The translations under genes were made by a program, and so were the position numbers. From Pseudoduganella rivuli (GTDB lineage: Bacteria; Pseudomonadota; Gammaproteobacteria; Burkholderiales; Burkholderiaceae_D), in contig NZ_WKJJ01000017.1 in NCBI RefSeq assembly GCF_009674485.1, forward strand, positions 62,001-126,000: a stretch of 64,000 bases of DNA, given 5' to 3'. Positions within the stretch are counted from its first letter, which is position 1. Every line of letters starts with the position of its first letter. The notes below the pieces were generated by a model. It was not told the origin of the DNA, ran no database searches, and worked only from the letters and a program-made list of their open reading frames with translations. Below are positions 51,991-61,666 of this stretch, piece by piece.

Positions 51991-53877
51991 TCACTTCCAG
52001 TCGCCCCGCAACTGCGCCACCTGCGTGCGCAGCAATTCCGGCGTCACGTCGTGCGGTTCAACCGGCTGGCCCACGGCCAGCGCCAGGCTGGAGCGCCAAC
52101 CCTTGCGGAACGCGCGTTCAAACACATTGTCCTGGCTGCGGCTCAGCAAATGCCCCCACAGGCCGCGCAGCGCCATCGGGATCACCGGCACCTTGCTGCG
52201 CTCGACGATCTTGGCGATGCCGCCCTTGAATTCATTCAGTTCGCCGGTGGACGTCAGTTTGCCTTCGGGGAAAATGCAGACCAGGTCGCCCTCGTGCAGC
52301 GCCTGCGCGATATCGACGAACGCCTTTTCCATCAGCCACGGGTCTTCCTTGGCCGGCGCGATCGGGATGGCTTTCGCGGTGCGGAAAATCCAGCCCAGCA
52401 GCGGCATTTTGAAGATGCGGTGATCCATCACGAAGCGGATCGGGCGCGGGCTGGCGGCGCCGATCACGATCGCATCGACATAGCTGACGTGGTTGCACAC
52501 CAATACCGCCGGGCCGCTTTCCGGAATGCGGTCGGCATCGACGGTCTTCACGCGGTGGATGGTGTGGATCAGCATCCACGCCAGGAAGCGCATCAGGAAT
52601 TCCGGCACCAGCGAGAAAATGTAAATCGCCACCACGGCATTCATCAGCGCCGTGGCCAGGAACAGCTGGGGAATCGTGAAGCCCTGTCCCAGCAGCACGA
52701 TTGCCACGCCGGTGGCGGCCACCATGAACAGCGCGTTCAGGATATTCATCCCGGCGATGGTGCGCGACAGGTGCTCGGGATCGCAGCGGGTCTGGATCAG
52801 CGCAAACAGGGGCACGATGAAGAAGCCGCCGAACACGCCGATCATCACCACGTCAAACAGGATGTGCAGCGCGCTGTCTTGCTGGATGAAGGTGTTCCAC
52901 ACGACGGCCGCCGCGTTGGTGTAGCCGACGCTGGAAAAATACAGGTCGGCGCCAAAGACCGTCATGCCGATCGCGCCGAACGGCACCAGGCCGATTTCCA
53001 CCTTGTGGCCGGACAGGCGCTCGCACAGCAGCGAACCGGTGCCGACACCCAGCGAAAACACCGTCAGCAACAGCACGAAGACGCTGGAGTCGCCATGCAG
53101 GTAATCCTTGGCATACACGGGGAATTGCGCCAGCACCACCGCGCCGTAAAACCAGAACCACGAGTTGCCCAGCATCGACAGGAACACGGTGCGGTTGCCG
53201 GCCGAATGGCGGATGTTGCGCACCGACTCCGTGACGAAATTCCAGTTGATCTTCAGGCCCGGCGCCGGCGCCGGCGTGTTCGGCACGCCATAGCTGGCCA
53301 GCAGGCCGATCACGGCCGTCACCAGCGTGCCGGCCGCCACCAGTTGCAGGCCGATGCCGGGTGTCGCCACCAGCACCGCACCCAGCACCTGGCCCAGCAG
53401 GATGCCGACAAAAGTGCCCATCTCGATCATGCCATTGCCGCCCATCAGTTCTTCCGGCTTCAACTGCTGCGGCAGGTACGCATATTTGACGGGACCGAAC
53501 AAGGTCGAATGCACGCCCATGCCGACCACGCCGAGGATCAGCAGCCACAAGGTATGCGTCATCCAGCCGATGCCGGTCATCGCCATGATCGCCACTTCCA
53601 GCCATTTGACGAGGCGCGACAGGCCGGCCTTTTCAAACTTGTCGGCGATCTGGCCTGCGGTGGCGGAAAACACCACGTATGGCAGGATGAACAGGCCGGG
53701 AATCAGGTTGGTGATGGTGGAGGCGGACATCGTGGTCCAGCTGGCGGCATCGAAACCCAGCGCCACGACCAGGGCCGTCTTGAACAGGTTGTCATTGAAA
53801 GCGCCGAAGAACTGCACCCAGAAAAACGGGGCGAAGCGCCGCTGGGACATCAATGCGAACTGGCTCGGTTTGCTCAT
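51991..53877 (-). CDS. MFS transporter fused to 1-acyl-glycerol-phosphate acyltransferase (LplT-PlsC like)
   Basis: This 628-residue fusion has an N-terminal 12-helix MFS domain (FFWVQFFGAFNDNLFKTALVVAL, about residues 1-415) of the lysophospholipid-transporter type. A C-terminal PlsC-like acyltransferase has NHVSYVDA (HX4D) and FPEGKLTSTGELNEFKGG. It would flip lysophospholipid inward and reacylate it. Many relatives also carry an acyl-ACP synthetase third domain, which is absent here. The XRE-like gene lies 52 bases upstream on the same strand. Confidence 0.9.
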   Translation of the reverse strand: MSKPSQFALMSQRRFAPFFWVQFFGAFNDNLFKTALVVALGFDAASWTTMSASTITNLIPGLFILPYVVFSATAGQIADKFEKAGLSRLVKWLEVAIMAMTGIGWMTHTLWLLILGVVGMGVHSTLFGPVKYAYLPQQLKPEELMGGNGMIEMGTFVGILLGQVLGAVLVATPGIGLQLVAAGTLVTAVIGLLASYGVPNTPAPAPGLKINWNFVTESVRNIRHSAGNRTVFLSMLGNSWFWFYGAVVLAQFPVYAKDYLHGDSSVFVLLLTVFSLGVGTGSLLCERLSGHKVEIGLVPFGAIGMTVFGADLYFSSVGYTNAAAVVWNTFIQQDSALHILFDVVMIGVFGGFFIVPLFALIQTRCDPEHLSRTIAGMNILNALFMVAATGVAIVLLGQGFTIPQLFLATALMNAVVAIYIFSLVPEFLMRFLAWMLIHTIHRVKTVDADRIPESGPAVLVCNHVSYVDAIVIGAASPRPIRFVMDHRIFKMPLLGWIFRTAKAIPIAPAKEDPWLMEKAFVDIAQALHEGDLVCIFPEGKLTSTGELNEFKGGIAKIVERSKVPVIPMALRGLWGHLLSRSQDNVFERAFRKGWRSSLALAVGQPVEPHDVTPELLRTQVAQLRGDWK

Positions 53878-53929
53878 AATCTCGTTGGTTTGATTAGGGT
53901 AATTGTCGAAATATACACCGCAGGATGTT

Positions 53930-54661
53930 CTACCGCATTAATGCTTTGAACGCTTCCGGCATCCACGGCCTGGCCGCCAGCAGGAACGTGATCGAGTGCC
54001 GCTGGTCATACGGCAGCCGCGCATCGTCCTGGTGCTGCTGCGAAAATTCATCGGCCACCTGCTTCAAGCGTTCCAGCAGCGCCCTGGTGGAACGGGGCGA
54101 CAGCATGACGCTGACCAGGCGCATCAGCTCGTGGCTGCCGGCAAAGCGCGTATCGAGGTAGTCACCGGATGCCTCTTGCCGGAACCACGTCTGGATCGGG
54201 CCATTCGGTATCCAGCTGAACGTCCTCGACACCAGCAGCTTGACCCGGTTGTTCGGCAACAGGGTCAAGAAACCGATGCGGTCCAGCCGCAGCAAATACT
54301 TCACGGTCTCCGCCACGCTGATCCGGTACACCGCCGCGATTTCGTCGACGGGGATCTGGTTCAGCGCCGCCACCGCCACCACCAGCAATTTCGTGTCGCC
54401 GATGATTTCCTCTTCCTGCGCATAGGTCAACTGGGAAATCAGCTGGGGCGCGTCGGTGGCCGCCTGCGCCAGTTCCGCGAAATCCATGCCGACCACGTCC
54501 AGCACCTGCTCCAGCCGCTCCAGCGTAAAACTGCGCTGCGCAAACATGCGCTTGACGCTGGGTTCGGACAAACCAATGCGCTTGCCCAATTCGGCATACG
54601 TGATGGCCTTCGCCTTCAGTTGCCGTTTCAGTGCATCAATCATGAGGCTGGTATGGGACAT
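53930..54661 (-). CDS. XRE-family helix-turn-helix regulator
   Basis: This 243-residue protein has an N-terminal Cro/C1-type helix-turn-helix (ITYAELGKRIGLSEPSVKRMFAQRSFTLERLEQVL). The rest is helical (AVAALNQIPVDEIAAVYRISVAETVKYLLRLDRIGFLTLLP, itself winged-helix-like). It precedes the MFS-acyltransferase gene on the same strand and may regulate it. Confidence 0.88.
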   Translation of the reverse strand: MSHTSLMIDALKRQLKAKAITYAELGKRIGLSEPSVKRMFAQRSFTLERLEQVLDVVGMDFAELAQAATDAPQLISQLTYAQEEEIIGDTKLLVVAVAALNQIPVDEIAAVYRISVAETVKYLLRLDRIGFLTLLPNNRVKLLVSRTFSWIPNGPIQTWFRQEASGDYLDTRFAGSHELMRLVSVMLSPRSTRALLERLKQVADEFSQQHQDDARLPYDQRHSITFLLAARPWMPEAFKALMR

Positions 54662-54795
54662 GGTGCCAGTTTTCCCTAATCGGGTATCGAAATTTGATAC
54701 CGATCATATCATCTGTGTAACCGGTAGCATATTCATTGCGGGGCATGTACTTTAAGACAATGATGCAGGCACTTTCACCACCGGAGATCGATGCC

Positions 54796-55236
54796 ATGAA
54801 ACGCTTGCCTGTCTTGATATCGTTGCTGTGCTGCACCGCTTTATCCACTTCGCCAGCCCACGCCGCCGCCATGCAAGCGGCGCCCAACAGCGGTTCGCAA
54901 CTGTCGAACGCATCGGAAGCGCTGTCGGCCGCGGCCGGCATTGTCGTGCTGGGATCGATGTCCGCCATCGCCGCCTCCGGCTATGTGGTGGTGGCCAGCG
55001 TGGAAACCGTGGCCGAAGGCGTGGTGGTGGTGCTGAAAGGCGCTTCCACCGGCGTCGAGGCATCCGTCGAACTGAGCGGGGCGGCCGCCGCCGGCATGTC
55101 CGACGCAATCGGCAAAGCCGTGACGGTGACCGCCACGTCGACCGGCCATCTGCTGATCATGTCGGGCAAGGTGCTGGCGTTCATCCCGAACGAGACCGGC
55201 AAATCGCTGCTGCATCACAGCCGTGTCGGGGCGTAA
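54796..55236 (+). CDS. Secreted Ala/Gly/Val-rich small protein, unknown function
   Basis: About 146 residues from the ATG at 54796 with GGAGAT eight bases upstream. A signal peptide (LPVLISLLCCTALSTSPAHAAAMQ) precedes low-complexity sequence with hydrophobic stretches (SEALSAAAGIVVLGSMSAIAASGYVVVASVETVAEGVVVVL). First gene of a four-gene set with DUF2145, DUF2339 and DUF3999 proteins. I recognise no named family. Confidence 0.7.
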   Translation: MKRLPVLISLLCCTALSTSPAHAAAMQAAPNSGSQLSNASEALSAAAGIVVLGSMSAIAASGYVVVASVETVAEGVVVVLKGASTGVEASVELSGAAAAGMSDAIGKAVTVTATSTGHLLIMSGKVLAFIPNETGKSLLHHSRVGA

Positions 55237-55237
55237 C

Positions 55238-56035
55238 GTGCGCGCCCGGAACCTGATAGCCGGCGCCGTGCTGGCCTGCATGCTGGCCGGCGCCATGGCC
55301 ACGGCGCACGCAGGCGCCAGTTGCGAAGACCGTCCGCTGGAACCGCGCAACGTGGTGCAGGCGATGGACCTGGCGCTGCGCACGCGCGAAGCGCTCGACG
55401 CCAGCGGCGCGCAGGTGGCGCTGGTGGCGCGCGCCGGGCAGGATTTGTCGGCCTACGGCTTGCGCTATTCGCACATGGCGTTCGTCTGGCGCGACCATCC
55501 GAAGGGACGCTGGCTGGTCGTGCATGAATTGAATGGCTGCGGCACCGCCAGTTCCGGCCTGTACGACGAGGGACTGGGCAACTTCTTCCTCGACGACATG
55601 TTCCTGTACGAGGCGCAAATCGTCATCCCGTCCGACACCGTGCAGCAGCGCCTCGTGCGAGTGCTGGCCACCGGCACGCCGCGCCGCCTGCACCAGCCGC
55701 AGTACAACATGCTGGCGTATGCGTACGGCACGCGTTACCAGAATTCCAACCAGTGGGTGCTGGAAACCCTGGCGGCGGCGGGCGCCGAACCGGGCCAGGT
55801 GGAAAACCGCAATGAAGCGCAGGCATGGCTGAAGTCCGCGGGCTTCACGCCCATTACCGTGCATATTCCCGCCCTCACCCGCCTGGGCGCCCGCATGTTC
55901 CGCGCCAACGTGGCATTCGATGACCACCCGTTCGACCAGCGCATGGCGGGCCGCATCGATACCGTCACCGTCGATGCCGTGGTGCGCTTCGTGCGCCGCG
56001 CGGATCCCGGCGCCAGTCAATTCGTCGTTCGCTGA
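55238..56035 (+). CDS. DUF2145 secreted protein
   Basis: About 265 residues. The start is GTG at 55238 (two bases after the previous stop) or GTG at 55223, overlapping it; no ATG fits. A signal peptide (IAGAVLACMLAGAMATAHAG) precedes a domain with YSHMAFVWRDHPKGRWLVVHELNGCG and NFFLDDMF, which I place in DUF2145. Conserved H, C and D suggest a hydrolase-like fold (NlpC/P60-related is possible), but no activity is known to me. Confidence 0.75.
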   Translation: MRARNLIAGAVLACMLAGAMATAHAGASCEDRPLEPRNVVQAMDLALRTREALDASGAQVALVARAGQDLSAYGLRYSHMAFVWRDHPKGRWLVVHELNGCGTASSGLYDEGLGNFFLDDMFLYEAQIVIPSDTVQQRLVRVLATGTPRRLHQPQYNMLAYAYGTRYQNSNQWVLETLAAAGAEPGQVENRNEAQAWLKSAGFTPITVHIPALTRLGARMFRANVAFDDHPFDQRMAGRIDTVTVDAVVRFVRRADPGASQFVVR

Positions 56036-56063
56036 AGTTTTCCCCTCCTGGAAAGGACCCATC

Positions 56064-58880
56064 ATGGAACAAGGCAATACGCAGCCCACTTTCAACAACG
56101 GCGCCGGCGGCGTTCATCCGCCGCCGGTGGATTTCAATGAACGGCTGCGCGAGTGGGTATTCGGCGGCAATGTGGTGGCCAAACTGGGCTTGCTGATCCT
56201 GTTCATGGGATTGTGCTTCCTGCTGAAATACCTGGCCGGAAATTATGTGGTCCGCATCGAATACCAGGCCGCCGGCGTGGCGGCCGGCGCCCTGGCGCTG
56301 CTGGCGTGGGGCTGGCGCATCCGCCTGGCGCGGCCCGGCATCAGCCTGCCCGTGCAAGGCACGGCATTGTCGCTGCTGATGCTGACCACCTTCGCCGCCT
56401 CGAAGAATTACCACTTGATCCCGGACGCCACGGCCATCGCGCTGCTGGCGATCTTCGTCGGCTTCACGTGCCTGCTGGCGGTGCTGCAAGACTCCGTGTG
56501 GCTGGCCGTGTTCGGCATCATCGGCGGCTTCGCCACGCCGGTGCTGATGTCGGACGGCAGCGGCAACCACGTGGCGCTGTTCACGTGGTGCGCGATACTC
56601 AACGCGGGCATCATCGTCATGGCCGCGCTGAAATCGTGGCGGGTACTCAATGTCCTGGGTTTCCTGTGCACGTTCGTGCTGGCCACGTCGTGGGGCGTGC
56701 TCAATTACCAGCCCGCGCATTACCTGACGTCGCAAGGCTTCCTGATCCTGTTCCTGCTGATGTACATTGCCGTCGCCATGTTTTACGCGCGGCAGCAGGC
56801 GCCGCGCCTGACGCACTATGTGGACGGCACGCTGGTGTTCGGCGCACCGCTGGCGGCCATGGGCTTGCAATACGGGCTGGTGCAGGACATGCCATTCGGC
56901 ATGGCGTATTCCGCGCTGGCGCTCGGCGTACTGTACCTGTGCCTGGCCATTTTCGTCATGCGCCGCATGGGAGAACATTGCCGCCTGCTGGGCGAAGCAT
57001 TCATGGCGCTGGGCATCGTGTCGGCCACGCTGGCGATACCGTATGGTGTGGACGACCGCTGGATGTCCGCCGCGTGGGCGCTGGAAGGCGCAGGCGTGAT
57101 CTGGACCGGCCTGCGCCAGCGCCGCACGCTGGCATGGTGCTTCGGCTTGCTGGTGCAACTGGCATCGTGGGTATCGTTCCTGCGCGCCGTCAGCGTAATG
57201 ACCGAGAAGACCATCGCGCAAAGCCACATGTCGATCGGCTTTGCCATCCTGGCCGTTGCGGCATTATTCACCGCGCTGCAATTCCGCACGGCGGACGAAC
57301 AGACGCTGAAACCGTTCTCCGTGGAGACGGGCCGGAACCTGGCGGAATTGCTGTTGCCAATTGCCGCCGTATGGCTGCTGTCCGGGGCCTGGACGGAAGT
57401 GACGGTGCAGTTGGATGCCTACGCGGAATTGAATTGGCTGGTCGCCAGTACCATTGCTATCGCGGCGCTGCTGTACGGGATTTGCCTGCACTGGCAATGG
57501 CGTACCGCCGGCTGGCTGGCGCAGGTGGCGCTGGTGCTCGCCAGCGCGGCCTTTATCCTGCTGACCAACCTGGATTGGGCCCGCAACACCGGCTCGTTCG
57601 TCGACAGTGCGATCCCCGCCGCGCTGATGCTGGCCATCAGCCTGTCAGTGGTGTGCGAACGCCGCCATGCGGCTGATCCGGACGCGCCCGGCAATGGCGC
57701 GATGCTGGCTTTTTCCGGCGTCGCCTGGTTTGTCGTCGCCCTGCCCGCGCTGGCGGCATGGGGCAGCGGCGTGGCCGCTGTAAAGATCCCGTTTGAAACC
57801 TTGCCATTCAGCTGGTCGCTGTACCTGATGCTGGTGGCGGCGCTGGCGACCGTGGCCTTGCTGGTGGCGCAGCGCCGCGCGTGGCCCCAACTGGCGTGGC
57901 TGTCGGTGCCCGCGTTTGGCGCGCAACTGTTTGCCGGCGGCGCGGCGCTGCTCTGGCTATACCTGTTCGACGAATTGCCCGATGCGGCGCTGTGCGCCGC
58001 CGGCGTGATGGCGTGGGTGGCGGCAGGTAACGCACTGGCCTTGTGGCGCCGCAGCGGCTGGATCGCGCAAGGCACGATATCGACCATGCTGCACCTGCAA
58101 CTGGTGGCCATGCCGCTGCTGATGATCTGGCCCGCGCTGCGGGTCTACCTGTCCGGCATGACCGGGCTGGGAGACGAATGGCGCCTTTATCTGCCCGCAT
58201 GGGGCACGATGGCCGCCACGGCATGGCTGTTGCACCGCGCCGCGCGCGACGCCTGGCCGCTGCATCCGCTGACGCTGTGGCACCGCCGCATCACCTTGCG
58301 CATGGCGGTTGGCTGGTCGCTGCTGGTGGCCGTCGCGTGGAACTTCACTTCCGACGGCAGCATGGCGCCGCTGCCGTATGTGCCGGTGCTGAATCCGCTG
58401 GACCTGACCACCGGTTTTGCCGCGCTGCTGGCCATCGCTTACTGGCGCGCGGCGGATCCGGAAGTGAAAGCCCGCTGGGCCCGCCGCATGCAGCTGGCCG
58501 GGGCGGCCGGCGCGTGGCTGTGGCTGAACCTGATGCTGCTGCGCAGCGTGTCGCACTACCTGGGCGTCCCCTACACACTGGACGATCTGCTGGCATCCCA
58601 GGTCACGCAAGCCACGCTGTCGCTGGCGTGGAGCGGTACGGCGCTGGCGCTGATGCGGCATGCCGCCGTGCGCATCCGTCCCCGCCAGTGGGGTGTGGGC
58701 GCAGTCCTGCTGCTGGCCGTGGTGGCCAAGCTGTTCCTGGTGGACCTGCACAGCCGCACGGATTTTGCCACCATCATGGCGTTTATCGGCGTCGGCTTGC
58801 TGATGGTGGCGATCGGGTATGCGGCGCCGCTGCCACGGCGCGGCGGCATGGACAACGCCACTGGCAATGGTGCCGCATGA
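56064..58880 (+). CDS. DUF2339 polytopic membrane protein
   Basis: This 938-residue protein starts at MEQGNTQPTFNNG with AAAGGA seven bases upstream. It is almost wholly transmembrane, with more than 20 predicted helices and the DUF2339 opening GGNVVAKLGLLILFMGLCFLLKYLAG. Function is unknown in the family. It is translationally coupled to the DUF3999 gene by an ATGA overlap, and the two families regularly occur together. Confidence 0.88.
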   Translation: MEQGNTQPTFNNGAGGVHPPPVDFNERLREWVFGGNVVAKLGLLILFMGLCFLLKYLAGNYVVRIEYQAAGVAAGALALLAWGWRIRLARPGISLPVQGTALSLLMLTTFAASKNYHLIPDATAIALLAIFVGFTCLLAVLQDSVWLAVFGIIGGFATPVLMSDGSGNHVALFTWCAILNAGIIVMAALKSWRVLNVLGFLCTFVLATSWGVLNYQPAHYLTSQGFLILFLLMYIAVAMFYARQQAPRLTHYVDGTLVFGAPLAAMGLQYGLVQDMPFGMAYSALALGVLYLCLAIFVMRRMGEHCRLLGEAFMALGIVSATLAIPYGVDDRWMSAAWALEGAGVIWTGLRQRRTLAWCFGLLVQLASWVSFLRAVSVMTEKTIAQSHMSIGFAILAVAALFTALQFRTADEQTLKPFSVETGRNLAELLLPIAAVWLLSGAWTEVTVQLDAYAELNWLVASTIAIAALLYGICLHWQWRTAGWLAQVALVLASAAFILLTNLDWARNTGSFVDSAIPAALMLAISLSVVCERRHAADPDAPGNGAMLAFSGVAWFVVALPALAAWGSGVAAVKIPFETLPFSWSLYLMLVAALATVALLVAQRRAWPQLAWLSVPAFGAQLFAGGAALLWLYLFDELPDAALCAAGVMAWVAAGNALALWRRSGWIAQGTISTMLHLQLVAMPLLMIWPALRVYLSGMTGLGDEWRLYLPAWGTMAATAWLLHRAARDAWPLHPLTLWHRRITLRMAVGWSLLVAVAWNFTSDGSMAPLPYVPVLNPLDLTTGFAALLAIAYWRAADPEVKARWARRMQLAGAAGAWLWLNLMLLRSVSHYLGVPYTLDDLLASQVTQATLSLAWSGTALALMRHAAVRIRPRQWGVGAVLLLAVVAKLFLVDLHSRTDFATIMAFIGVGLLMVAIGYAAPLPRRGGMDNATGNGAA

Positions 58881-60559
58881 AGCGCAGCGTCATCCTTGCC
58901 TGCGCTTGCGCGGTGCTGTGCGCGCCATGGCCCGCATTGGCCGGCGGCGCGGCCGTGCCGGATACCCCGGCCGCCTACGCGTGGTCGCTCCCCGTCACGG
59001 CGGCGGACGACAATGGCGTCCACGCGTTGCGGCTGCCGCCGGCCGTGTACCTGCACGCGCAATCGGCCCGGCTGGCGGACATCCGCCTGTTCGACCGGCG
59101 CGGCCTGCCGGTGCCCTATGCGCTGCGCCATCCGCCCACCGACACGTACACGGATGCCCGTGAACTGCCGCTGCGCATCTTCCCGCTGTACCGTCAGCCG
59201 GGCGCGCCGCCATCGGTATCCACCTCGGCATTGCAGGGCGACTTCAAGCTGGAGCTGCGCACCGACAGCGACGGGCGGCTGCTGTCCGTCACCGGCGGCG
59301 GCCCGGCAACGCGCACACCGTCATCGGCGCAAGCGCCGGCGCTGGAGACACTGGTGCTGGACCTGGGCGTGTCCAGCCGCGCCACGCCGCCCACCGTGAC
59401 GGCGCTGCGCTTTGCGCCACCCAAGGGCAACGCCACCTACACGGCGCAAGTGTGGCTGGAAGCCAGCGACGATCTGCGCGACTGGCGGCCGCTGGGCGCG
59501 GCGGACTTGCAATGGCTGTCCGCCACCGATGGCGCCATCCTCGCGTGCGACGTGCTGGCGTTCGAGCCGTCGCAATTCCGCTATGCGCGCCTGACGTGGC
59601 GCAACGGCACACCCGCCCTGTTTGCCGGCATCACGGCGCTGTCCGTCAGCCAGCGGCAAAGCGCGCCGGCCATGGACCATGCCGAGCTGACACCGGTGGC
59701 GGGCCGCGTGCCGGGCGACCTGGTATATGCGGCGGGCATCGGCATCCCGGCCGAGCGGGCCGGCATGCAATTCGCCACGCCCAATGCCGTGTATGCGGCC
59801 ATGCTGGGCAGCTACCGCGATACCACACTCGCGCCCGCGGCGGCAGCCGAAGCTCCCGTGCCGCAGCGGCGGCATCATCACCATTTGCGCGGACATTTAC
59901 ACGGACATTTGCACCGCCATCAGCCCTACCGGTATGACGATCCCCCGGCGCAGCCAGCCGCGTTGCCTGCCGATCCGTTCGTGCCGGTCGCCAGCGCCAC
60001 GTTTTACGACATCACGCAGGATGGCAGGCGCCGGCGCTCTGGCGGCCTGCCCATGCCGGCAACGCAACTGGCGCAATGGGTGGTGCGGCCATACAGCCCG
60101 CAATATGCGGCCCTGCCGCTGTCGCAGGCGCCCAAACTGCAACTGTCGTGGACTCCGGCGACGCTGCTGTTCCTCGCCAACGGCAATGGCCCGTACACGC
60201 TGGCGTTTGGGCGCGCCGGGGCGCCGATGATGGAACATGACCTGGGTCATGTCGCACCCGGCTACTCGGAGAGGGAATTGCGCGCGCTGCCGCAGGCGGA
60301 GGCCGGCGCGGCGCGGCAAACCGTGACCTCGGCCGTCGCCAGCCCGCCGGCCACGGTTGCCGCTGCGGGCCATGCGCCGTTGGCAAACACGACGCTGGCG
60401 CCCGGCAAGCCGATTGCGGCGCCGGGCAAATCCATCCCCGGCACCGTGGCCACGCTGTCCGACCACACGCTGCTGTGGGGCGTGCTGCTGGCCGGCGTGG
60501 CGGGGCTGGCTTACCTCACGGTGCGTCTGCTGAAACCGCCAGGGGAAAACGGATCGTAA
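58877..60559 (+). CDS. DUF3999 membrane-anchored protein with His-rich insertion
   Basis: This 560-residue protein has a signal peptide (ILACACAVLCAPWPALAG), a large periplasmic beta-rich part and a C-terminal anchor helix (TLLWGVLLAGVAGLAYLTVRLL). It fits DUF3999, partner of DUF2339. Residues about 330-350 hold a histidine-rich stretch (RRHHHHLRGHLHGHLHRHQ), followed by a proline/alanine-rich linker. This looks like an insertion and may bind metal or be a flexible loop. Confidence 0.82.
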   Translation: MKRSVILACACAVLCAPWPALAGGAAVPDTPAAYAWSLPVTAADDNGVHALRLPPAVYLHAQSARLADIRLFDRRGLPVPYALRHPPTDTYTDARELPLRIFPLYRQPGAPPSVSTSALQGDFKLELRTDSDGRLLSVTGGGPATRTPSSAQAPALETLVLDLGVSSRATPPTVTALRFAPPKGNATYTAQVWLEASDDLRDWRPLGAADLQWLSATDGAILACDVLAFEPSQFRYARLTWRNGTPALFAGITALSVSQRQSAPAMDHAELTPVAGRVPGDLVYAAGIGIPAERAGMQFATPNAVYAAMLGSYRDTTLAPAAAAEAPVPQRRHHHHLRGHLHGHLHRHQPYRYDDPPAQPAALPADPFVPVASATFYDITQDGRRRRSGGLPMPATQLAQWVVRPYSPQYAALPLSQAPKLQLSWTPATLLFLANGNGPYTLAFGRAGAPMMEHDLGHVAPGYSERELRALPQAEAGAARQTVTSAVASPPATVAAAGHAPLANTTLAPGKPIAAPGKSIPGTVATLSDHTLLWGVLLAGVAGLAYLTVRLLKPPGENGS

Positions 60560-60560
60560 A

Positions 60561-61652
60561 TCAGAACACCCACAACCGGTCCGCCGGCATGTGCAGCCAG
60601 TACGTGCCCGCATCGAGCTTGTACTTCGAATATGCGCGCAAGTGCATCTGGCCGGACGCATCGCCAAAGATGCATTCCCAGCGGTCGCCCAGGTACATGC
60701 ACGTGATCAGCGGCAGCGGCACCGCGTTCGGCGTACTTTCCGCGCGCACCACGACTTCCTCCACGCGGATCACGGTGGCCGGTTCCGCTTCGCCCTTGCC
60801 GCGCGCCGTCGCCTGCAGAAGCACACCGTTGACGTCCAGGGTGACGGCGCTGCCGTCGCGGCCCACCACCTTGGCCGGCAAGCGGTTGTTACTGCCCATG
60901 AATTCCGCCGTGAACAGCGTGTTCGGCGTTTCATACATGCTTTGCGGATTGCCCTGCTGTTCGATCTTGCCGTTATTGAGCAGCAGGATGCGGTCGGAAA
61001 TCGCCATCGCTTCGCCCTGGTCGTGCGTCACCATCAGCGCCGACAAGCCCAGGCGCACGATCAGTTCACGCAGGAACGAACGGGCTTCTTCACGCAGCTT
61101 GGCGTCCAGGTTGGACAGCGGCTCGTCCAGCAGGATCACTGGCGGGTTGTACACCAGCGCGCGGGCGATCGCCACGCGCTGCTGCTGGCCGCCGGACATC
61201 TGGTGGGGGAAGCGCTCGGCCAGGTGTCCCAGGCCCAGTTGCTTCAACACTTCCATCACGCGTTCCTTGATTTCCGTGGCGCCCATCTTGCGCAGCTTCA
61301 GGCCATAGGCCACGTTGTCGAACACCGTCTTGTGGGGCCACAGCGCGTACGACTGGAACACCAGGCCCAGGCTGCGCTGTTCGGCCGGCATTTCATAGTT
61401 GCGGGAGCCGTCGAACACTACGCGGTCGCCAATGGCGATGGTGCCCAGCTTCGGACTTTCCAGGCCCGCCACGGCGCGCAGCAAGGTGGTCTTGCCGCTG
61501 CCCGAAGGGCCCAGCAGGGCCACCACTTCGCCCTTTTGCAGGTGCATCGACACGCCCTTCAGGATCGGGTTGGCGGTCGCGCCGCTGCCATATTCCAGGT
61601 GCAGGTCGTTGACAGTCAATTCATTGGTCGTGTTCATGATGTCTCGTTTCAT
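60561..61652 (-). CDS. ABC transporter ATP-binding protein (iron/2-aminoethylphosphonate/polyamine type)
   Basis: This 363-residue ATPase (start 61652; 61637, MNTTNEL, is also possible) has GPSGSGKTT, LVFQSYALWPH, MSGGQQQR, VILLDEPLSNLDAK and MVTHDQGEA. A C-terminal TOBE-type domain follows. It resembles FbpC/PhnT/PotA ATPases. AAGGA lies ten bases before 61652. It is the last gene of a binding-protein/permease/ATPase operon and ends one base from the convergent DUF3999 gene. Confidence 0.9.
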   Translation of the reverse strand: MKRDIMNTTNELTVNDLHLEYGSGATANPILKGVSMHLQKGEVVALLGPSGSGKTTLLRAVAGLESPKLGTIAIGDRVVFDGSRNYEMPAEQRSLGLVFQSYALWPHKTVFDNVAYGLKLRKMGATEIKERVMEVLKQLGLGHLAERFPHQMSGGQQQRVAIARALVYNPPVILLDEPLSNLDAKLREEARSFLRELIVRLGLSALMVTHDQGEAMAISDRILLLNNGKIEQQGNPQSMYETPNTLFTAEFMGSNNRLPAKVVGRDGSAVTLDVNGVLLQATARGKGEAEPATVIRVEEVVVRAESTPNAVPLPLITCMYLGDRWECIFGDASGQMHLRAYSKYKLDAGTYWLHMPADRLWVF

Positions 61653-61666
61653 GATGTAGTTGTTCC

